From positions 124,001-188,000 of the forward strand of contig NZ_JACHIG010000004.1 of the NCBI RefSeq assembly GCF_014203095.1: a DNA stretch of 64,000 nt, read 5' to 3'. The DNA is from Prosthecobacter vanneervenii (lineage in GTDB: Bacteria > Verrucomicrobiota > Verrucomicrobiia > Verrucomicrobiales > Verrucomicrobiaceae). Positions 25,714 through 34,955 of the stretch are shown in pieces (position 1 is the stretch's first letter; every line of letters begins with the position of its first letter). The position numbers and the translations under genes are program-made. The notes below the pieces were generated by a model, which saw only the letters and a program-made list of their open reading frames with translations, was not told where the DNA came from and searched no databases.

Positions 25714-28700
25714 ATGCCATTCCTCCGCAGCCTGCTCATCCTCGGCACCCTCGCCGCCAGCCTCCACGCCGCCGAGGACAAAATGCGTCTCGTTCGTGAA
25801 ACAGACGCACTAACCCCCGATCAGGAACGCTCAGGACTCCACGTGCCGCCGGGTTTCACCGTGCAGCTCTTCGCCAGCGAGCCCCTGATCAACAAGCCCA
25901 TCAACATGGCCTTCGACGCACGCGGCCGCTTGTGGGTTTCCTCCACCGTCGAGTACCCCTACGCCGCAGACAAGGCCCGCTGGTCAGACCCCCAGGGTAC
26001 CCGCGTCAAACACAGTCGCGATGCCATCAAGATCCTCGAAGACACCAACGGTGACGGCCGCGCAGACAAAGTCACCGACTTCGCCGACGGCCTCAACATC
26101 CCCACCGGCGTCCTCCCCTGGCACAAGCCCGAGCACAAAGCCGGATGCATTGCCTGGAGCATCCCCAACATCTGGTACTTCGCCGACACTGATGGCGATG
26201 ACAAAGCCGACCACCGCGAAATTCTCTTCGGCCCCCTCGGCTATGAAAAAGACACCCACGGCATGTGCAGCAGCTTCCGCATGGGCCTCGACGGCTGGGT
26301 GTACGCCACCCACGGCTTCAACAACACCAGCAAGTTGAAGGTGAGACAGCCTACGGAACACACAGAAGACACAGAAAAAAAGAAATCCGGTTCCGTGTCT
26401 TCCGTGCTTTCCGTAGGCACCTCTGAATTGGAGCTGCACAGCGGCAATGTCTTCCGCTTCCGCCCCGACGGCTCACGCGTGGAAATCTGGACGCATGGCC
26501 AGGTCAATCCCTTCGGCCTCTGCTGGGACCGCTTCGGCAATCTCTACAGCGCCGACTGCCACAGCTCGCCCATCTACCAGCTCATCCGCGGCGCCTGCTA
26601 CCCCAGCTTTGGCAAGCCGCACGACGGCCTCGGCTTCGCCCCCGTCATGTGCCAGCACAGCCACGGCTCCACCGGCATCTGCGGTATCGTCTATATCGAC
26701 GGCGGCGTCTGGGGCCCCGAGTGGGACGACCACATGCTCGTCGGCAACTGCGTCACCTCCCGCGTGAACCACGACACTGTCACTTTCACCGGCTCCACAC
26801 CCAAGGCCAACGAGCAGCCCGACTTCATCACCAGCGACGACCCCTGGTTCCGCCCCGTCGATCTCCAGCTCGGCCCCGACAACGCCCTCTACATCGCCGA
26901 CTTCTACAACAAGATCATCGGCCACTACGAAGTGCCGCTGGATCATCCGGGAAGAGACAAGGAGAGAGGGAGGATCTGGCGGGTGGTGAATTTGAAGCAC
27001 ACAGTGAGTTCAACGGAGTGGGCCGAGTACGCGAGCAGTTCCCAAAAGATGAGGCTTGTTCTGGAAAAAGGCAGTCCTCCGCAGCGCAAGATTGCCACGG
27101 ATTGGTTTGCGCAGTCACCGGAACTTTGGAAGACAGAAAACTTTGCCTGGTGTGGCAATTGCTACGAAGCGCTGCATCCACAGACCACAGACCGGCGAGC
27201 CATAGAGGCCAATACCTGGGTCGGACTTCGCACAGGCAATGAAGGTGACCGCGCAAGAGTGGCCATGGGAGCCGCCAACTTTCTTGAAGAACGGGACTTC
27301 ACCTGGAGGCATGCGAGCGTGAGGTTCCTTGCGGCTCTGGATTACTGGCCAGATGAGGCGAAGGCAGCAATGGTGCTGACCGCACGCGAAATCACGACAA
27401 CACAGACCGCTACGTTGCGCATTTTGTCTCAGGCGATCGCCTCTCATCCAGCACCGGAATTTGTGGCTCCCATGTTGATGCATCTCGGGCGTGTTCCGCA
27501 TGAAGATCCCTCGCTGCGTCTCGCCATCATGATCGCTCTGCGGAGCTGCCTGGAAGTTCCGAACGGCTGTCTGGCACTGCAGGGTGTCAAGATTCCAGCC
27601 AGCCAGAATGCAGACATGGTGCAGCTTGTCAGTAGCGCCCGTTCAGCAGAAGCCTCCCAGTTTCTCTGGGATCAGTTTGCATCATCCAAGGATGTAGAAC
27701 AGCAGCAGGCCATGTTTCTTCACGTGGCTCGTTATGGCGAGTCCAAGCTCGTCGAGCAGGCGATTGCACTCGCCCGCAAATCATCGGAATCATCCGACAC
27801 CCACTCGGCCATTCAAAAGCTCACCGCCATCCACAACGGCCTCACCGAGCGCGGCGCTCCCGCCAATCCCGAGCTGCTCCAATGGGCTCAACAACTCGCC
27901 ACCCAGCTCCTCGATTCCGCACAGCAACAACCCGCCCCCGCCTGGACCTCCTCTGGCGAGGCCCAATGGTCCCTGCAGCCCCGCAAATGCACCGACGGCA
28001 CCGAGGCGCAGGTGCTCCAAAGCATGGCCAAAGGAGGCGGCGATGAAGAAAAGCGCACAGGCATTCTCAAATCCAAAGACTTCACCGCACCCGCCAAACT
28101 CACCGTGTGGATCAACGGTCATCGCGGACCACCCACCAGCAAACCTCATGACAAAAACCTCGTGCGAGTCGTCGATGCACAAAGCGGCACCACACTCGCC
28201 AGCGTGTTCCCACGCCGCCACAACGACTGCCGCCGCGAAGAGCTGGACCTTTCCAAACACACCGGCAAAACCGTGCACCTTGAGATCGTTGATGGCGATG
28301 ACGGCAAAGCCTACGCCTGGCTCGGCATCACCCGCATCGAGCCCGCCGTCGTCAGCGTGAACGACTTCCAGAGCGAGGACAGCACCCGCACCGCGCTCAA
28401 GACTCTCGCCATGCTGCTCCAGCACACCGCACCCGCTGTGCTGCGGGAAAAGCTCTCCGCCTACCTGCCACCACGTCCCGCACCACCACCGCTGCCCGTT
28501 TCACCCGAGCAGCGTCAGCAGCTCGATACACTCATCGCCACACGCTCTGCCGCCTACGCCAAAGCTAGGCCGGACATCGCCGCAGGAAAGACTGTCTTCA
28601 CCGCGAACTGCGCCGTCTGCCATCAGATCCGCGGCACCGGCGGCCTCATCGGCCCGCAGCTCGATGGCATCGGCGCACGCGGCCCCGAGCGCCTCTGCGA

Positions 28701-28983
28701 GGACATCCTCGACCCCAACCGCAACGTGGACGCCCACTTTCACCTCCACACCCTCATCCTCAAAGACGGCACCACCCTCAGCGGCTTCCTCAAAGGCGAA
28801 GCCGGCCAGGTCCTCATCCTCGCCGACGCCGCCGGCCAGGAACACCGCATCTCAAAAAACGATCTCTCCAAAGACACCACCACCCCCATGTCCCTCATGC
28901 CCCCCGTCTTCGGCCAGACGCTCGATGAGAAAAACTTCATCAACCTTCTTGGCTACCTAGTCCATGAGAAGACCGGGCAATAA
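25714..28983 (+). CDS. PVC-type membrane-bound dehydrogenase with haem-binding C-terminus
   Basis: The protein has 1089 residues with a signal peptide (LRSLLILGTLAASLHA). The N-terminal half forms a seven-bladed-propeller-like dehydrogenase domain (GLHVPPGFTVQLFASEPLIN, LHSGNVFRFRPDGS, GQVNPFGLCWDRFGNLY). HEAT-like helices (about 440-700) follow. A carbohydrate-binding-like segment and a cytochrome c domain (CAVCHQIRGTGGLIGPQLDG) end the protein. This matches the TIGR02604/TIGR02603 architecture of planctomycetes and verrucomicrobia, presumably periplasmic sugar or alcohol oxidation. Residues about 212-235 are encoded by an inserted palindromic repeat. The region at about 29.4-27.8 percent into the gene and beyond 26960 changes codon use slightly but stays open. 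Confidence 0.88.
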   Translation: MPFLRSLLILGTLAASLHAAEDKMRLVRETDALTPDQERSGLHVPPGFTVQLFASEPLINKPINMAFDARGRLWVSSTVEYPYAADKARWSDPQGTRVKHSRDAIKILEDTNGDGRADKVTDFADGLNIPTGVLPWHKPEHKAGCIAWSIPNIWYFADTDGDDKADHREILFGPLGYEKDTHGMCSSFRMGLDGWVYATHGFNNTSKLKVRQPTEHTEDTEKKKSGSVSSVLSVGTSELELHSGNVFRFRPDGSRVEIWTHGQVNPFGLCWDRFGNLYSADCHSSPIYQLIRGACYPSFGKPHDGLGFAPVMCQHSHGSTGICGIVYIDGGVWGPEWDDHMLVGNCVTSRVNHDTVTFTGSTPKANEQPDFITSDDPWFRPVDLQLGPDNALYIADFYNKIIGHYEVPLDHPGRDKERGRIWRVVNLKHTVSSTEWAEYASSSQKMRLVLEKGSPPQRKIATDWFAQSPELWKTENFAWCGNCYEALHPQTTDRRAIEANTWVGLRTGNEGDRARVAMGAANFLEERDFTWRHASVRFLAALDYWPDEAKAAMVLTAREITTTQTATLRILSQAIASHPAPEFVAPMLMHLGRVPHEDPSLRLAIMIALRSCLEVPNGCLALQGVKIPASQNADMVQLVSSARSAEASQFLWDQFASSKDVEQQQAMFLHVARYGESKLVEQAIALARKSSESSDTHSAIQKLTAIHNGLTERGAPANPELLQWAQQLATQLLDSAQQQPAPAWTSSGEAQWSLQPRKCTDGTEAQVLQSMAKGGGDEEKRTGILKSKDFTAPAKLTVWINGHRGPPTSKPHDKNLVRVVDAQSGTTLASVFPRRHNDCRREELDLSKHTGKTVHLEIVDGDDGKAYAWLGITRIEPAVVSVNDFQSEDSTRTALKTLAMLLQHTAPAVLREKLSAYLPPRPAPPPLPVSPEQRQQLDTLIATRSAAYAKARPDIAAGKTVFTANCAVCHQIRGTGGLIGPQLDGIGARGPERLCEDILDPNRNVDAHFHLHTLILKDGTTLSGFLKGEAGQVLILADAAGQEHRISKNDLSKDTTTPMSLMPPVFGQTLDEKNFINLLGYLVHEKTGQ
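26349..26418. repeat. Palindromic repeat in frame within the haem protein gene
   Basis: GCCTACGGAA at the left and TTTCCGTAGGC at the right are inverted. Between them are further complementary stretches (ACAGAAGACACAGAA against TTCCGTGTCTTCCGTG). It encodes the low-complexity TEHTEDTEKKKSGSVSSVL peptide inside an otherwise conserved propeller blade without breaking the frame. Confidence 0.8.
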
Positions 28984-29005
28984 GACGACCTCGTGCACCA
29001 CCGTT

Positions 29006-29839
29006 ATGATTGACCCGATTTACAAGTTCCTCCCACCGAGTCGTGATTCTTATATAGAAGATGGCAAATTGAGGTTCAGCCAGCCTCGTTCACTCAACGA
29101 CCCATTTGAGTTGGTTAACTTTAACGTGCTCAAGGGGTACGAACAGCATTTAATTTCATCATTTCAGTCAGAGCTCCAGAGAATCGAAAAGATCAGTGAT
29201 CCATCAATTAGAGAGATTGAAAGGCAAGGAGTTCAGTCTGCTATCGACGAAGAGCTAGCGTGCGTGGGCAGAAAGGGTTCAAAGGAGCTAACCAAGTTTA
29301 CTCAGGATATTATAGATAAATTTGGCAAAAAACTTGGAGTTCTAAGTTTATCCGATCGCTGGAACAGCTCTTTGATGTGGTCTCATTATGCCCAGAGACA
29401 CACTGGGTTCTGTGTTGGATTTGACAGGAGCCATCCTTTCTTTGCTGATGAGACACTCCAAAAGACAAAGCTTAGGCCTGTTGTTTATGGTCTCGCCAGA
29501 ATCGATTTTGAAGAGGAAATTCAGGGGCTTGGGCCAAGGATACCTTTCTATAAATCGCCTGAATGGGCTTACGAAGAAGAGTCACGAATCACATTTTATT
29601 GGGAACGTAACGGGCCAATCAATTTCACCGAATTGAAAGCAGAGAACCCTCCAGGAACCCCAGTTCGGCTACTTCATGTCCCGCACGAATCCATATGCGA
29701 ACTATTGATTGGAATGGAAACACCAGCTGACTTGAAAGAGAAGATCATTAAATTCGCAGCTAGACTGAGAGTGCCTGTCTTTGAAACTTTCCAGTCCGTT
29801 ACAAAACTAACCTTAGAACGTGGAGAATTGATTTTGTAA
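29006..29839 (+). CDS. DUF2971 family protein
   Basis: The protein has 277 residues from ATG 29006 (MIDPIYKFLPPSRDSYI). LRFSQPRSLNDPFELVN, LSLSDRWNSSLMWSHYAQRH and GFCVGFDRSHPF mark DUF2971, often found in defence-like or mobile contexts but without a settled role. The gene is strikingly AT-rich and uses codons unlike its neighbours, so recent transfer is likely. It starts 22 bases after the haem protein stop. An earlier start at 28964 would overlap that gene. Confidence 0.75.
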   Translation: MIDPIYKFLPPSRDSYIEDGKLRFSQPRSLNDPFELVNFNVLKGYEQHLISSFQSELQRIEKISDPSIREIERQGVQSAIDEELACVGRKGSKELTKFTQDIIDKFGKKLGVLSLSDRWNSSLMWSHYAQRHTGFCVGFDRSHPFFADETLQKTKLRPVVYGLARIDFEEEIQGLGPRIPFYKSPEWAYEEESRITFYWERNGPINFTELKAENPPGTPVRLLHVPHESICELLIGMETPADLKEKIIKFAARLRVPVFETFQSVTKLTLERGELIL

Positions 29840-29841
29840 AA

Positions 29842-30429
29842 ATGATAGAACTTCGGTTGCATACTTTGTCGGCAGTAATGCTCCTCAGCGCCGCCCTCGC
29901 CGCCGAAGCCCTCAAGCCCCACCCCAAGGCCCTCGCCAACATCCACCCTCCCGGCGAAGTGGACCGCCCCGAGATGGTCCAATACATCGTGGTAGATCCT
30001 GCCACACTGCCGGGCATCGTCGTTGACGAAACCAGCGCCGACCTCGTCGGCGATTGGCAGTATTCCACCCACACCCCGCCCTACGTCGGCCTCGGTTACA
30101 TTCACGACATGAAAGCCGGGAAGGGAACCAAGTCCGTCACCTTCACTCCCACGCTGCCCGCAGCAGGCTGGTATGAGGTACGTCTGTCCCATTGCTACAA
30201 CATCCGCCGCTCCACCCAAACCCCCGTCACCATTCACCACGCCGATGGCGACACCAAAGTCGTCATCAATCAGCAGCAGGAGCCCGAGCACGCCCATCTC
30301 TTCCGCACCCTCGGCACCTTCCGCTTCCAAGCCGGCCGCACCGGCTGGGTCCGCATCTCCAACGAAGCCACCGAACCCGGCAAAGTCGTCATCGCCGACG
30401 CCGTCCAGTTTCTGCCGGTCAAAAAGTAG
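29842..30429 (+). CDS. Golvesin C-terminal-like domain protein
   Basis: The protein has 195 residues. The N-terminus through AALAAEA looks like a signal peptide, although the first ten codons come from AT-rich sequence like the upstream gene. The mature part matches the golvesin C-terminal/xanthan-lyase carbohydrate-binding domain (GIVVDETSADLVGDWQYSTH, GKGTKSVTFTPTLPAAGWYE, VVIADAVQFLP). It is usually a module of larger enzymes, so the stand-alone form may be a fragment. Confidence 0.7.
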   Translation: MIELRLHTLSAVMLLSAALAAEALKPHPKALANIHPPGEVDRPEMVQYIVVDPATLPGIVVDETSADLVGDWQYSTHTPPYVGLGYIHDMKAGKGTKSVTFTPTLPAAGWYEVRLSHCYNIRRSTQTPVTIHHADGDTKVVINQQQEPEHAHLFRTLGTFRFQAGRTGWVRISNEATEPGKVVIADAVQFLPVKK

Positions 30430-30450
30430 CCTTGTTCCTGCGGAACAAGG
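30430..30450 (+). terminator. Hairpin after the golvesin-domain gene
   Basis: CCTTGTTCC-TGC-GGAACAAGG, with nine-base perfect arms, starts right after the stop codon. It lacks a T-run; terminator function is likely from position but unproven. Confidence 0.45.
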
Positions 30451-30559
30451 ATCCGCTCCGCCATACCCTCATTTCACCTCTTCCACACAGCTCTCTACGT
30501 TTTAAATATTGATATAACCCCATCAGTCGCGATACCTTCCATGGCCTTCGCGAAGGCGG

Positions 30560-30595
30560 CAGCATAGTGGTCCGCACAGTCCCCTGTGCGGCTTC
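30560..30595 (+). repeat. Family C hairpin repeat, copy 2
   Basis: All 36 bases are identical to 25512-25547. It lies in the gene-free stretch 30451-30827, where nothing else was recognised. Confidence 0.9.
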
Positions 30596-30827
30596 TGGGC
30601 AGTCGCGCAAGCTGGGTGGCACACAGAGGACTATGTGGACTTCATCGTGCGCCAGCCTTCAGCCTACGCATGCGCGGCACAGGTAGGGCTGGCTGTCCCC
30701 AGCCAGCCGTCGTCGGAGCCCATCACTTTCTCGTAAGTCGTGCGCAGAGAGCAAAAAGAGCATGACATTCAAATACTCCGCTGCCTCCGCGGCAAAGCCG
30801 AGCCGCCCTGCCGCCATCCCACCCCAC

Positions 30828-30860
30828 AAAAAAGCCGGGCATCTCTCGACACCCGGCTTT
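30828..30860 (-). terminator. Rho-independent terminator of the sigma factor gene
   Basis: On the minus strand AAAGCCGGG and CCCGGCTTT arms enclose a 12-base loop and are followed by a T-run. It starts 16 bases after the sigma factor stop codon. Confidence 0.85.
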
Positions 30861-30875
30861 CACATTCGTTAAATC

Positions 30876-31772
30876 TTAATCCTCCTCGGCTTCCGCAGCA
30901 GCAGCGGCCTTCTTCCGCTTCTTCTTGCCACCAGCGTTGCGCAGCGCCTTCGGGATCGGGTCTTCCTTCTTCTGCAGCGCACGGCGCAGCTTGCGCAGCG
31001 CGATGTTCTGCAGCTGGCGGATACGCTCGCGCGTCACGCCAAATTCCTGGCCCACCTCTTCCAGCGTGCGCGGCTTCTGGCCGGCCAGGCCAAAGCGGGC
31101 GTCGATGATCTTGCGCTCACGCTCATCCAGCACCGTCAGCAGGCCGTCCAGCTGGCTGTGCATGTTCTTGTGAGAGAGCAGGTCAAACGGCGTCTGCGCG
31201 TTTTCGTCGCCCACGATTTCACCGAATTCCGTGCTGTCGTCGTCACTGATCGGCGCATCCAGGGAGGCCGGACGCATGCTGGCCACCTTCAGCTGGCTCA
31301 GCTTCGCGCGGTCGATGCCGATTTCCTCGGAAAGTTCGTCATCCGTCGGCTCGCGGCCCAGTTCTTCGGACATCGCCATCGCCACACGGCGCATCTTGCT
31401 GATCTTGTCCACCATGTGGACCGGCAGACGAATCGTCTTGGACTGATTGGCGAGAGCGCGCTTGATGGACTGCTTGATCCACCACGCGGCGTAGGTTGAA
31501 AGTTTGCCACCCTTGTTCGGGTCAAATCGTTCCACAGCCTTCATTAGGCCGATGTTTCCTTCAGAAATGAGGTCGAGAAGTGGCAGACCGTAGTTGGCGT
31601 AATCCTGGGCGATCTTCACCACGAGGCGGAGGTTCGCACGGATCATGTGCGAACGGGCCTCGGGATCGCCCCGCTTGATGCGTTCGGCAAGCTCGACTTC
31701 CTGGTCGGGAGTCAGCAAGTCAGTCTTGCCGATCTCTCGCAGGTAAATCTTGATGCCTCCGTCGAGTTCCAT
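30876..31772 (-). CDS. RNA polymerase sigma factor, RpoD/SigA family (short form)
   Basis: The protein has 298 residues. Regions 1.2 (DGGIKIYLREIGKTDLLTPD), 2 (NIGLMKAVERFDPNKGGKLS, STYAAWWIKQSIKRAL), 3 and 4 (TLEEVGQEFGVTRERIRQLQ) are complete. It lacks region 1.1 and the long non-conserved insert, so it resembles group 2 (RpoS-like) or compact primary factors. The C-terminus is a Lys/Ala-rich tail. The gene stands alone with a clear terminator and a long upstream region. Confidence 0.9.
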   Translation of the reverse strand: MELDGGIKIYLREIGKTDLLTPDQEVELAERIKRGDPEARSHMIRANLRLVVKIAQDYANYGLPLLDLISEGNIGLMKAVERFDPNKGGKLSTYAAWWIKQSIKRALANQSKTIRLPVHMVDKISKMRRVAMAMSEELGREPTDDELSEEIGIDRAKLSQLKVASMRPASLDAPISDDDSTEFGEIVGDENAQTPFDLLSHKNMHSQLDGLLTVLDERERKIIDARFGLAGQKPRTLEEVGQEFGVTRERIRQLQNIALRKLRRALQKKEDPIPKALRNAGGKKKRKKAAAAAEAEED

Positions 31773-32170
31773 ATTGAGCGTTCTAGGTTGGTAATACGAT
31801 GCAAGGACCCTCGTCCTTGCCCCCGGCTGCGACGCAGGGGGTGTTCATTATAAAGGCGAATTTCCACTTCGCTCGTGTTTTTTGAGCAAGTTTACGGCCA
31901 GTATCAGAAAATGGACCGGTGATAAGGTGCACGAGTGAAGATTTGACAACCTACGTTCAACTAAACTTTCGGCACGTCGTCAACATCATTTCTAAAAAAA
32001 GTTAAGTTTTATTAATATTTTCGCCTGCAAATCGGCACTTTTTCAGCTTTGAAACTCCATAGGCAAAATTTCCGCCCTATCCCAGGCCCGGCAGTTTGTC
32101 TCCTCCCAATGCAGCCGACCGCTTGACACCGCCCCGCCCCGCCCCGACTTACTGCCCCTCAAAATCCGCC
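31773..32170. other. Intergenic region between sigma factor and pdhB
   Basis: About 400 bases have no gene. Near the sigma factor side a TATAAT box is visible on the minus strand around 31846-31851, but no convincing -35. An AT-rich run at 31990-32030 may hold the pdhB promoter. No other feature is seen. Confidence 0.4.
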
Positions 32171-33166
32171 ATGCCCCGCCGAATCACCTACCGCGACGCC
32201 GTCCGTGAAGCCCTCGATGAAGAAATCGCCCGCGACCCCATGGTCGTCGTCATGGGAGAAGAAGTCGCCCAGTACAACGGCGCCTACAAAGTGACCCAGG
32301 GTCTCTGGGACAAATGGGGCGACAAGCGCCTCGTCGACACCCCCATCAGCGAGGCCGGATTCATCGGCATGGGCATCGGTGCCAGCATGCTCGGCGTCCG
32401 CCCCGTCATGGAGCTCATGTTCTGGAGCTTCTACACCGTCGCTTGGGACCAGATCGTGAACAACGGCGCCATGGTCCGCTACATGAGCGGTGGCAAGATC
32501 AATTGCCCCATCGTCATCCGCGGTCCTGCCAATGGCGGCACCAGCGTGGGTGCCACCCACTCCCACACCCCGGAAAACATCATGGCCAATTTCCCCGGCA
32601 TGAAGTGCGTCTGCCCCAGCAACGCCTACGATGCCAAAGGCCTCATGAAAGCCGCCATCCGCGACAATGACCCCGTCATGTTCATGGAGAGCACCAAGCT
32701 CTACGGCGAAGAGTGGGAAGTCCCCTCCAACGACGAACTCCCCAACGGCGAACTCTTCATCCCCCTCGGCCTCGCCGATGTGAAGCGCGTCGGCACAGAC
32801 ATCTCCCTCATCGCCCATGGCAAGGCCGTCATCACCTGCCTTGAAGCCGCCCGCATCCTCGAGGAAGAGCACGGCATCAATGCCGAAGTCGTTGACCTCC
32901 GCAGCATCCGCCCGCTGGACGAAGATACCATCCTCGAATCCGTCGCCAAGACCCACCGCGCCGTCTACGTCGAGGAAAACAAGCCCTACTGCGGCATCGG
33001 CGCCCAGATCGCCTACATGATCCAGGAGCGCATCTTCGATGAGCTCGACGCCCCAGTGCAGCGCGTCTGCAGCCTCGACTCCCCCGCCATCTACAGCCCT
33101 CCCCTTGAGGCCATCCAGCTCCCCACCGCCGACGTCGTCGTCGCCAAGGCGCTTGGCATTTGCTAA
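32171..33166 (+). CDS. pdhB: Pyruvate dehydrogenase E1 component, beta subunit
   Basis: The protein has 331 residues from ATG 32171 (MPRRITYRDAVREALDEEIA). It shows MGEEVAQYNGAYKVTQGL, the DTPISEAGFIG strand and the C-terminal transketolase domain (GADISLI-like GTDISLIAHGKAV). It is the beta half of the thiamine-diphosphate E1 heterotetramer that decarboxylates pyruvate. The alpha subunit gene is not adjacent and not in the window. The E2 gene follows after a HicAB insertion. Confidence 0.93.
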   Translation: MPRRITYRDAVREALDEEIARDPMVVVMGEEVAQYNGAYKVTQGLWDKWGDKRLVDTPISEAGFIGMGIGASMLGVRPVMELMFWSFYTVAWDQIVNNGAMVRYMSGGKINCPIVIRGPANGGTSVGATHSHTPENIMANFPGMKCVCPSNAYDAKGLMKAAIRDNDPVMFMESTKLYGEEWEVPSNDELPNGELFIPLGLADVKRVGTDISLIAHGKAVITCLEAARILEEEHGINAEVVDLRSIRPLDEDTILESVAKTHRAVYVEENKPYCGIGAQIAYMIQERIFDELDAPVQRVCSLDSPAIYSPPLEAIQLPTADVVVAKALGIC

Positions 33167-33178
33167 ACTGGAGCTGCC

Positions 33179-33397
33179 ATGAAATTCACCCAGGTCTTCA
33201 AAAAAGTGCCGGAAGGCTACGTCGGCTTTGTCGAGGAGCTGCCCGGTGCCAACACCCAGGGTGCCACACTTGAAGAAACCCGGGCCAACCTGCTCGAAGC
33301 CATTGAGCTGGTCATGGAGGCCAACCGCGTTCTTGCCGAAGAGGAGATCGGCAATGATGAGGTTTATCGTGAAACCATGCTCCTGGCCGCCGCTTGA
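33179..33397 (+). CDS. hicB: HicB-like antitoxin
   Basis: The protein has 72 residues, with the HicB partial RNase-H fold (VPEGYVGFVEELPGANTQGA, then LEETRANLLEAIELVME). It starts 12 bases after pdhB and overlaps hicA by four bases. It probably neutralises HicA and may be co-transcribed with the pdh genes. Confidence 0.85.
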   Translation: MKFTQVFKKVPEGYVGFVEELPGANTQGATLEETRANLLEAIELVMEANRVLAEEEIGNDEVYRETMLLAAA

Positions 33398-33579
33398 AAT
33401 TCCGTGACCTCATCCGACACTTGCATGACCACGGCTGTGAACTCTTGCGTGAAGGCGGCAATCACTCGATATACGTCAATCGCACCACTCGCAAAAGCTC
33501 CTCTGTCCCGCGCCATCGCGAGATCAATGACTTCCTTGTGAACAAAATCTGCAAAGACCTCGAAATCCCCCGCCCTTAA
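33394..33579 (+). CDS. hicA: HicA-like mRNA interferase toxin
   Basis: The protein has 61 residues, with a TTG start overlapping hicB by four bases. KFRDLIRHLHDHGCELLREG followed by GNHSIYVN matches HicA, a double-stranded RNA-binding fold whose His (here in GGNHSIY) is catalytic, and PRHREINDFLVNKICKDL is the family end. It is 15 bases from the E2 start, so the whole toxin module sits inside the pdh operon. Confidence 0.87.
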   Translation: MKFRDLIRHLHDHGCELLREGGNHSIYVNRTTRKSSSVPRHREINDFLVNKICKDLEIPRP

Positions 33580-33594
33580 ACCCTTTTCCCCGCC

Positions 33595-34887
33595 ATGCCC
33601 AAATTCATCGAAATGCCCAAGCTCAGTGACACCATGACCGAGGGTACCCTCGCCAAGTGGACCGTCAAGGAAGGGGACAAAGTCTCCGTTGGCAAAGCCA
33701 TCGCCGACATCGAGACCGACAAGGCCACCATGGAATACGCCAGCCCGTTTGAAGGCGTCCTGCACAAGTACATTGCCACCCCCGGCGGCAAGGTCCCCCT
33801 CGGCGCTCCGCTCGCTGTCATCTTGGAAGAAGACGAAGCCGCTCCGGCCAATCTCGACGAGCTCATCGCCAAGGCCCAGGCCGCCGCCGTTCCTGCTCCT
33901 GCTGCCGAGAAAAAGCCAGCTGCCTCCGCCACCAAGGCCGCATCCGCCGGTCCTCGCCTTCCCCTGGCACCCCAGCACAAGAGCCGCGCCGCCTCCGCGG
34001 GTGCCGCCCTCCGCGTCAAAGCTTCCCCGCTTGCCAAGAAAATCGCCGCTGAGCGTGGTGTGGACCTGAATTCCCTCATCGGCAGCGGCCCTGGCGGCCG
34101 TGTCGTTCGCGCCGATGTCGAAAACGCCCCCGTTGGCGGTGCCTCCGCTGGCCGCGTCGCCGCCACCCCCGCCATCCGTCCCGTCGTCGGTCCGGAAGAC
34201 GAGCGCGTGCCCACCAGCACCATGCGCAACATCATCGCCGAGCGCCTCCTCGCCTCCAAGACGCAGATCCCCCACTTCTACCTGCAGATGGAGATCGACG
34301 CCGGCCCGCTCATGGCCTTCCGCGCTCACCTGAACGCCTCCGCCGAAAAGACCGGCGGCAACAAATACACCGTCAACGACTTCATCCTCAAGGCCGTCAT
34401 CCGCGCCGCCGAGGCCCAGCCCGCCATCAATGCCGCCTGGGATGGCGATGCCATCGTCAAGTTCAAGTCCGTCGGCCTCAGCGTCGCCATCGCCATCGAT
34501 GACGGCCTCGTCACCCCCGTCATCAAGCAGGCCGAAAAGAAAACCCTGCTCGAGATCAGCCAGAGCGTCAAAGACCTTGCCGGCAAGGCCAAGAACAAGA
34601 AGCTCAGCCCCGACGACTTCGCAGGCGGCACCATCACCGTCTCCAACCTCGGCGCTTACGGCATCGACCAGTTCTCCGCCATCATCAATCCTCCCCAGGC
34701 CGCCATCGTCGCCATCGGCAGCATCCGCTCCGCCCCTGTCGTCAATGACAAGGGTCAGATCGTCGTCGGCCAGCGCATGTGGGTCGGCCTCAGTGGCGAC
34801 CACCGCGTCGTGGACGGCGCCGTCGCCGCCGTCTTCCTCGCCGAGATGCGCAAGCTCCTCGAAAACCCCGCCCTCATGCTGGTGTAA
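33595..34887 (+). CDS. pdhC: Dihydrolipoamide acetyltransferase (E2) of pyruvate dehydrogenase
   Basis: The protein has 430 residues. There is one lipoyl domain (ETDKATMEYASPFEG with the lipoylated Lys), an Ala/Pro linker and an E1/E3-binding domain (ASPLAKKIAAERGVDLNSLI). The catalytic acetyltransferase domain ends in GDHRVVDGAVAA with the active-site His. Start 33595 keeps the conserved lipoyl start. It is the last gene before a strong terminator. Together with pdhB it feeds acetyl-CoA production. Confidence 0.95.
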   Translation: MPKFIEMPKLSDTMTEGTLAKWTVKEGDKVSVGKAIADIETDKATMEYASPFEGVLHKYIATPGGKVPLGAPLAVILEEDEAAPANLDELIAKAQAAAVPAPAAEKKPAASATKAASAGPRLPLAPQHKSRAASAGAALRVKASPLAKKIAAERGVDLNSLIGSGPGGRVVRADVENAPVGGASAGRVAATPAIRPVVGPEDERVPTSTMRNIIAERLLASKTQIPHFYLQMEIDAGPLMAFRAHLNASAEKTGGNKYTVNDFILKAVIRAAEAQPAINAAWDGDAIVKFKSVGLSVAIAIDDGLVTPVIKQAEKKTLLEISQSVKDLAGKAKNKKLSPDDFAGGTITVSNLGAYGIDQFSAIINPPQAAIVAIGSIRSAPVVNDKGQIVVGQRMWVGLSGDHRVVDGAVAAVFLAEMRKLLENPALMLV

Positions 34888-34918
34888 TCACACCACACTC
34901 AAGCGAATCCATCCCCAT

Positions 34919-34955
34919 ACGCGCCTGCGGCCTCAAACCCAGGCGCGTTTTTTTT
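34919..34955 (+). terminator. Rho-independent terminator after pdhC
   Basis: ACGCGCCTG and CAGGCGCGT arms are followed by a run of eight T residues. It lies 31 bases after the pdhC stop. Confidence 0.92.
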
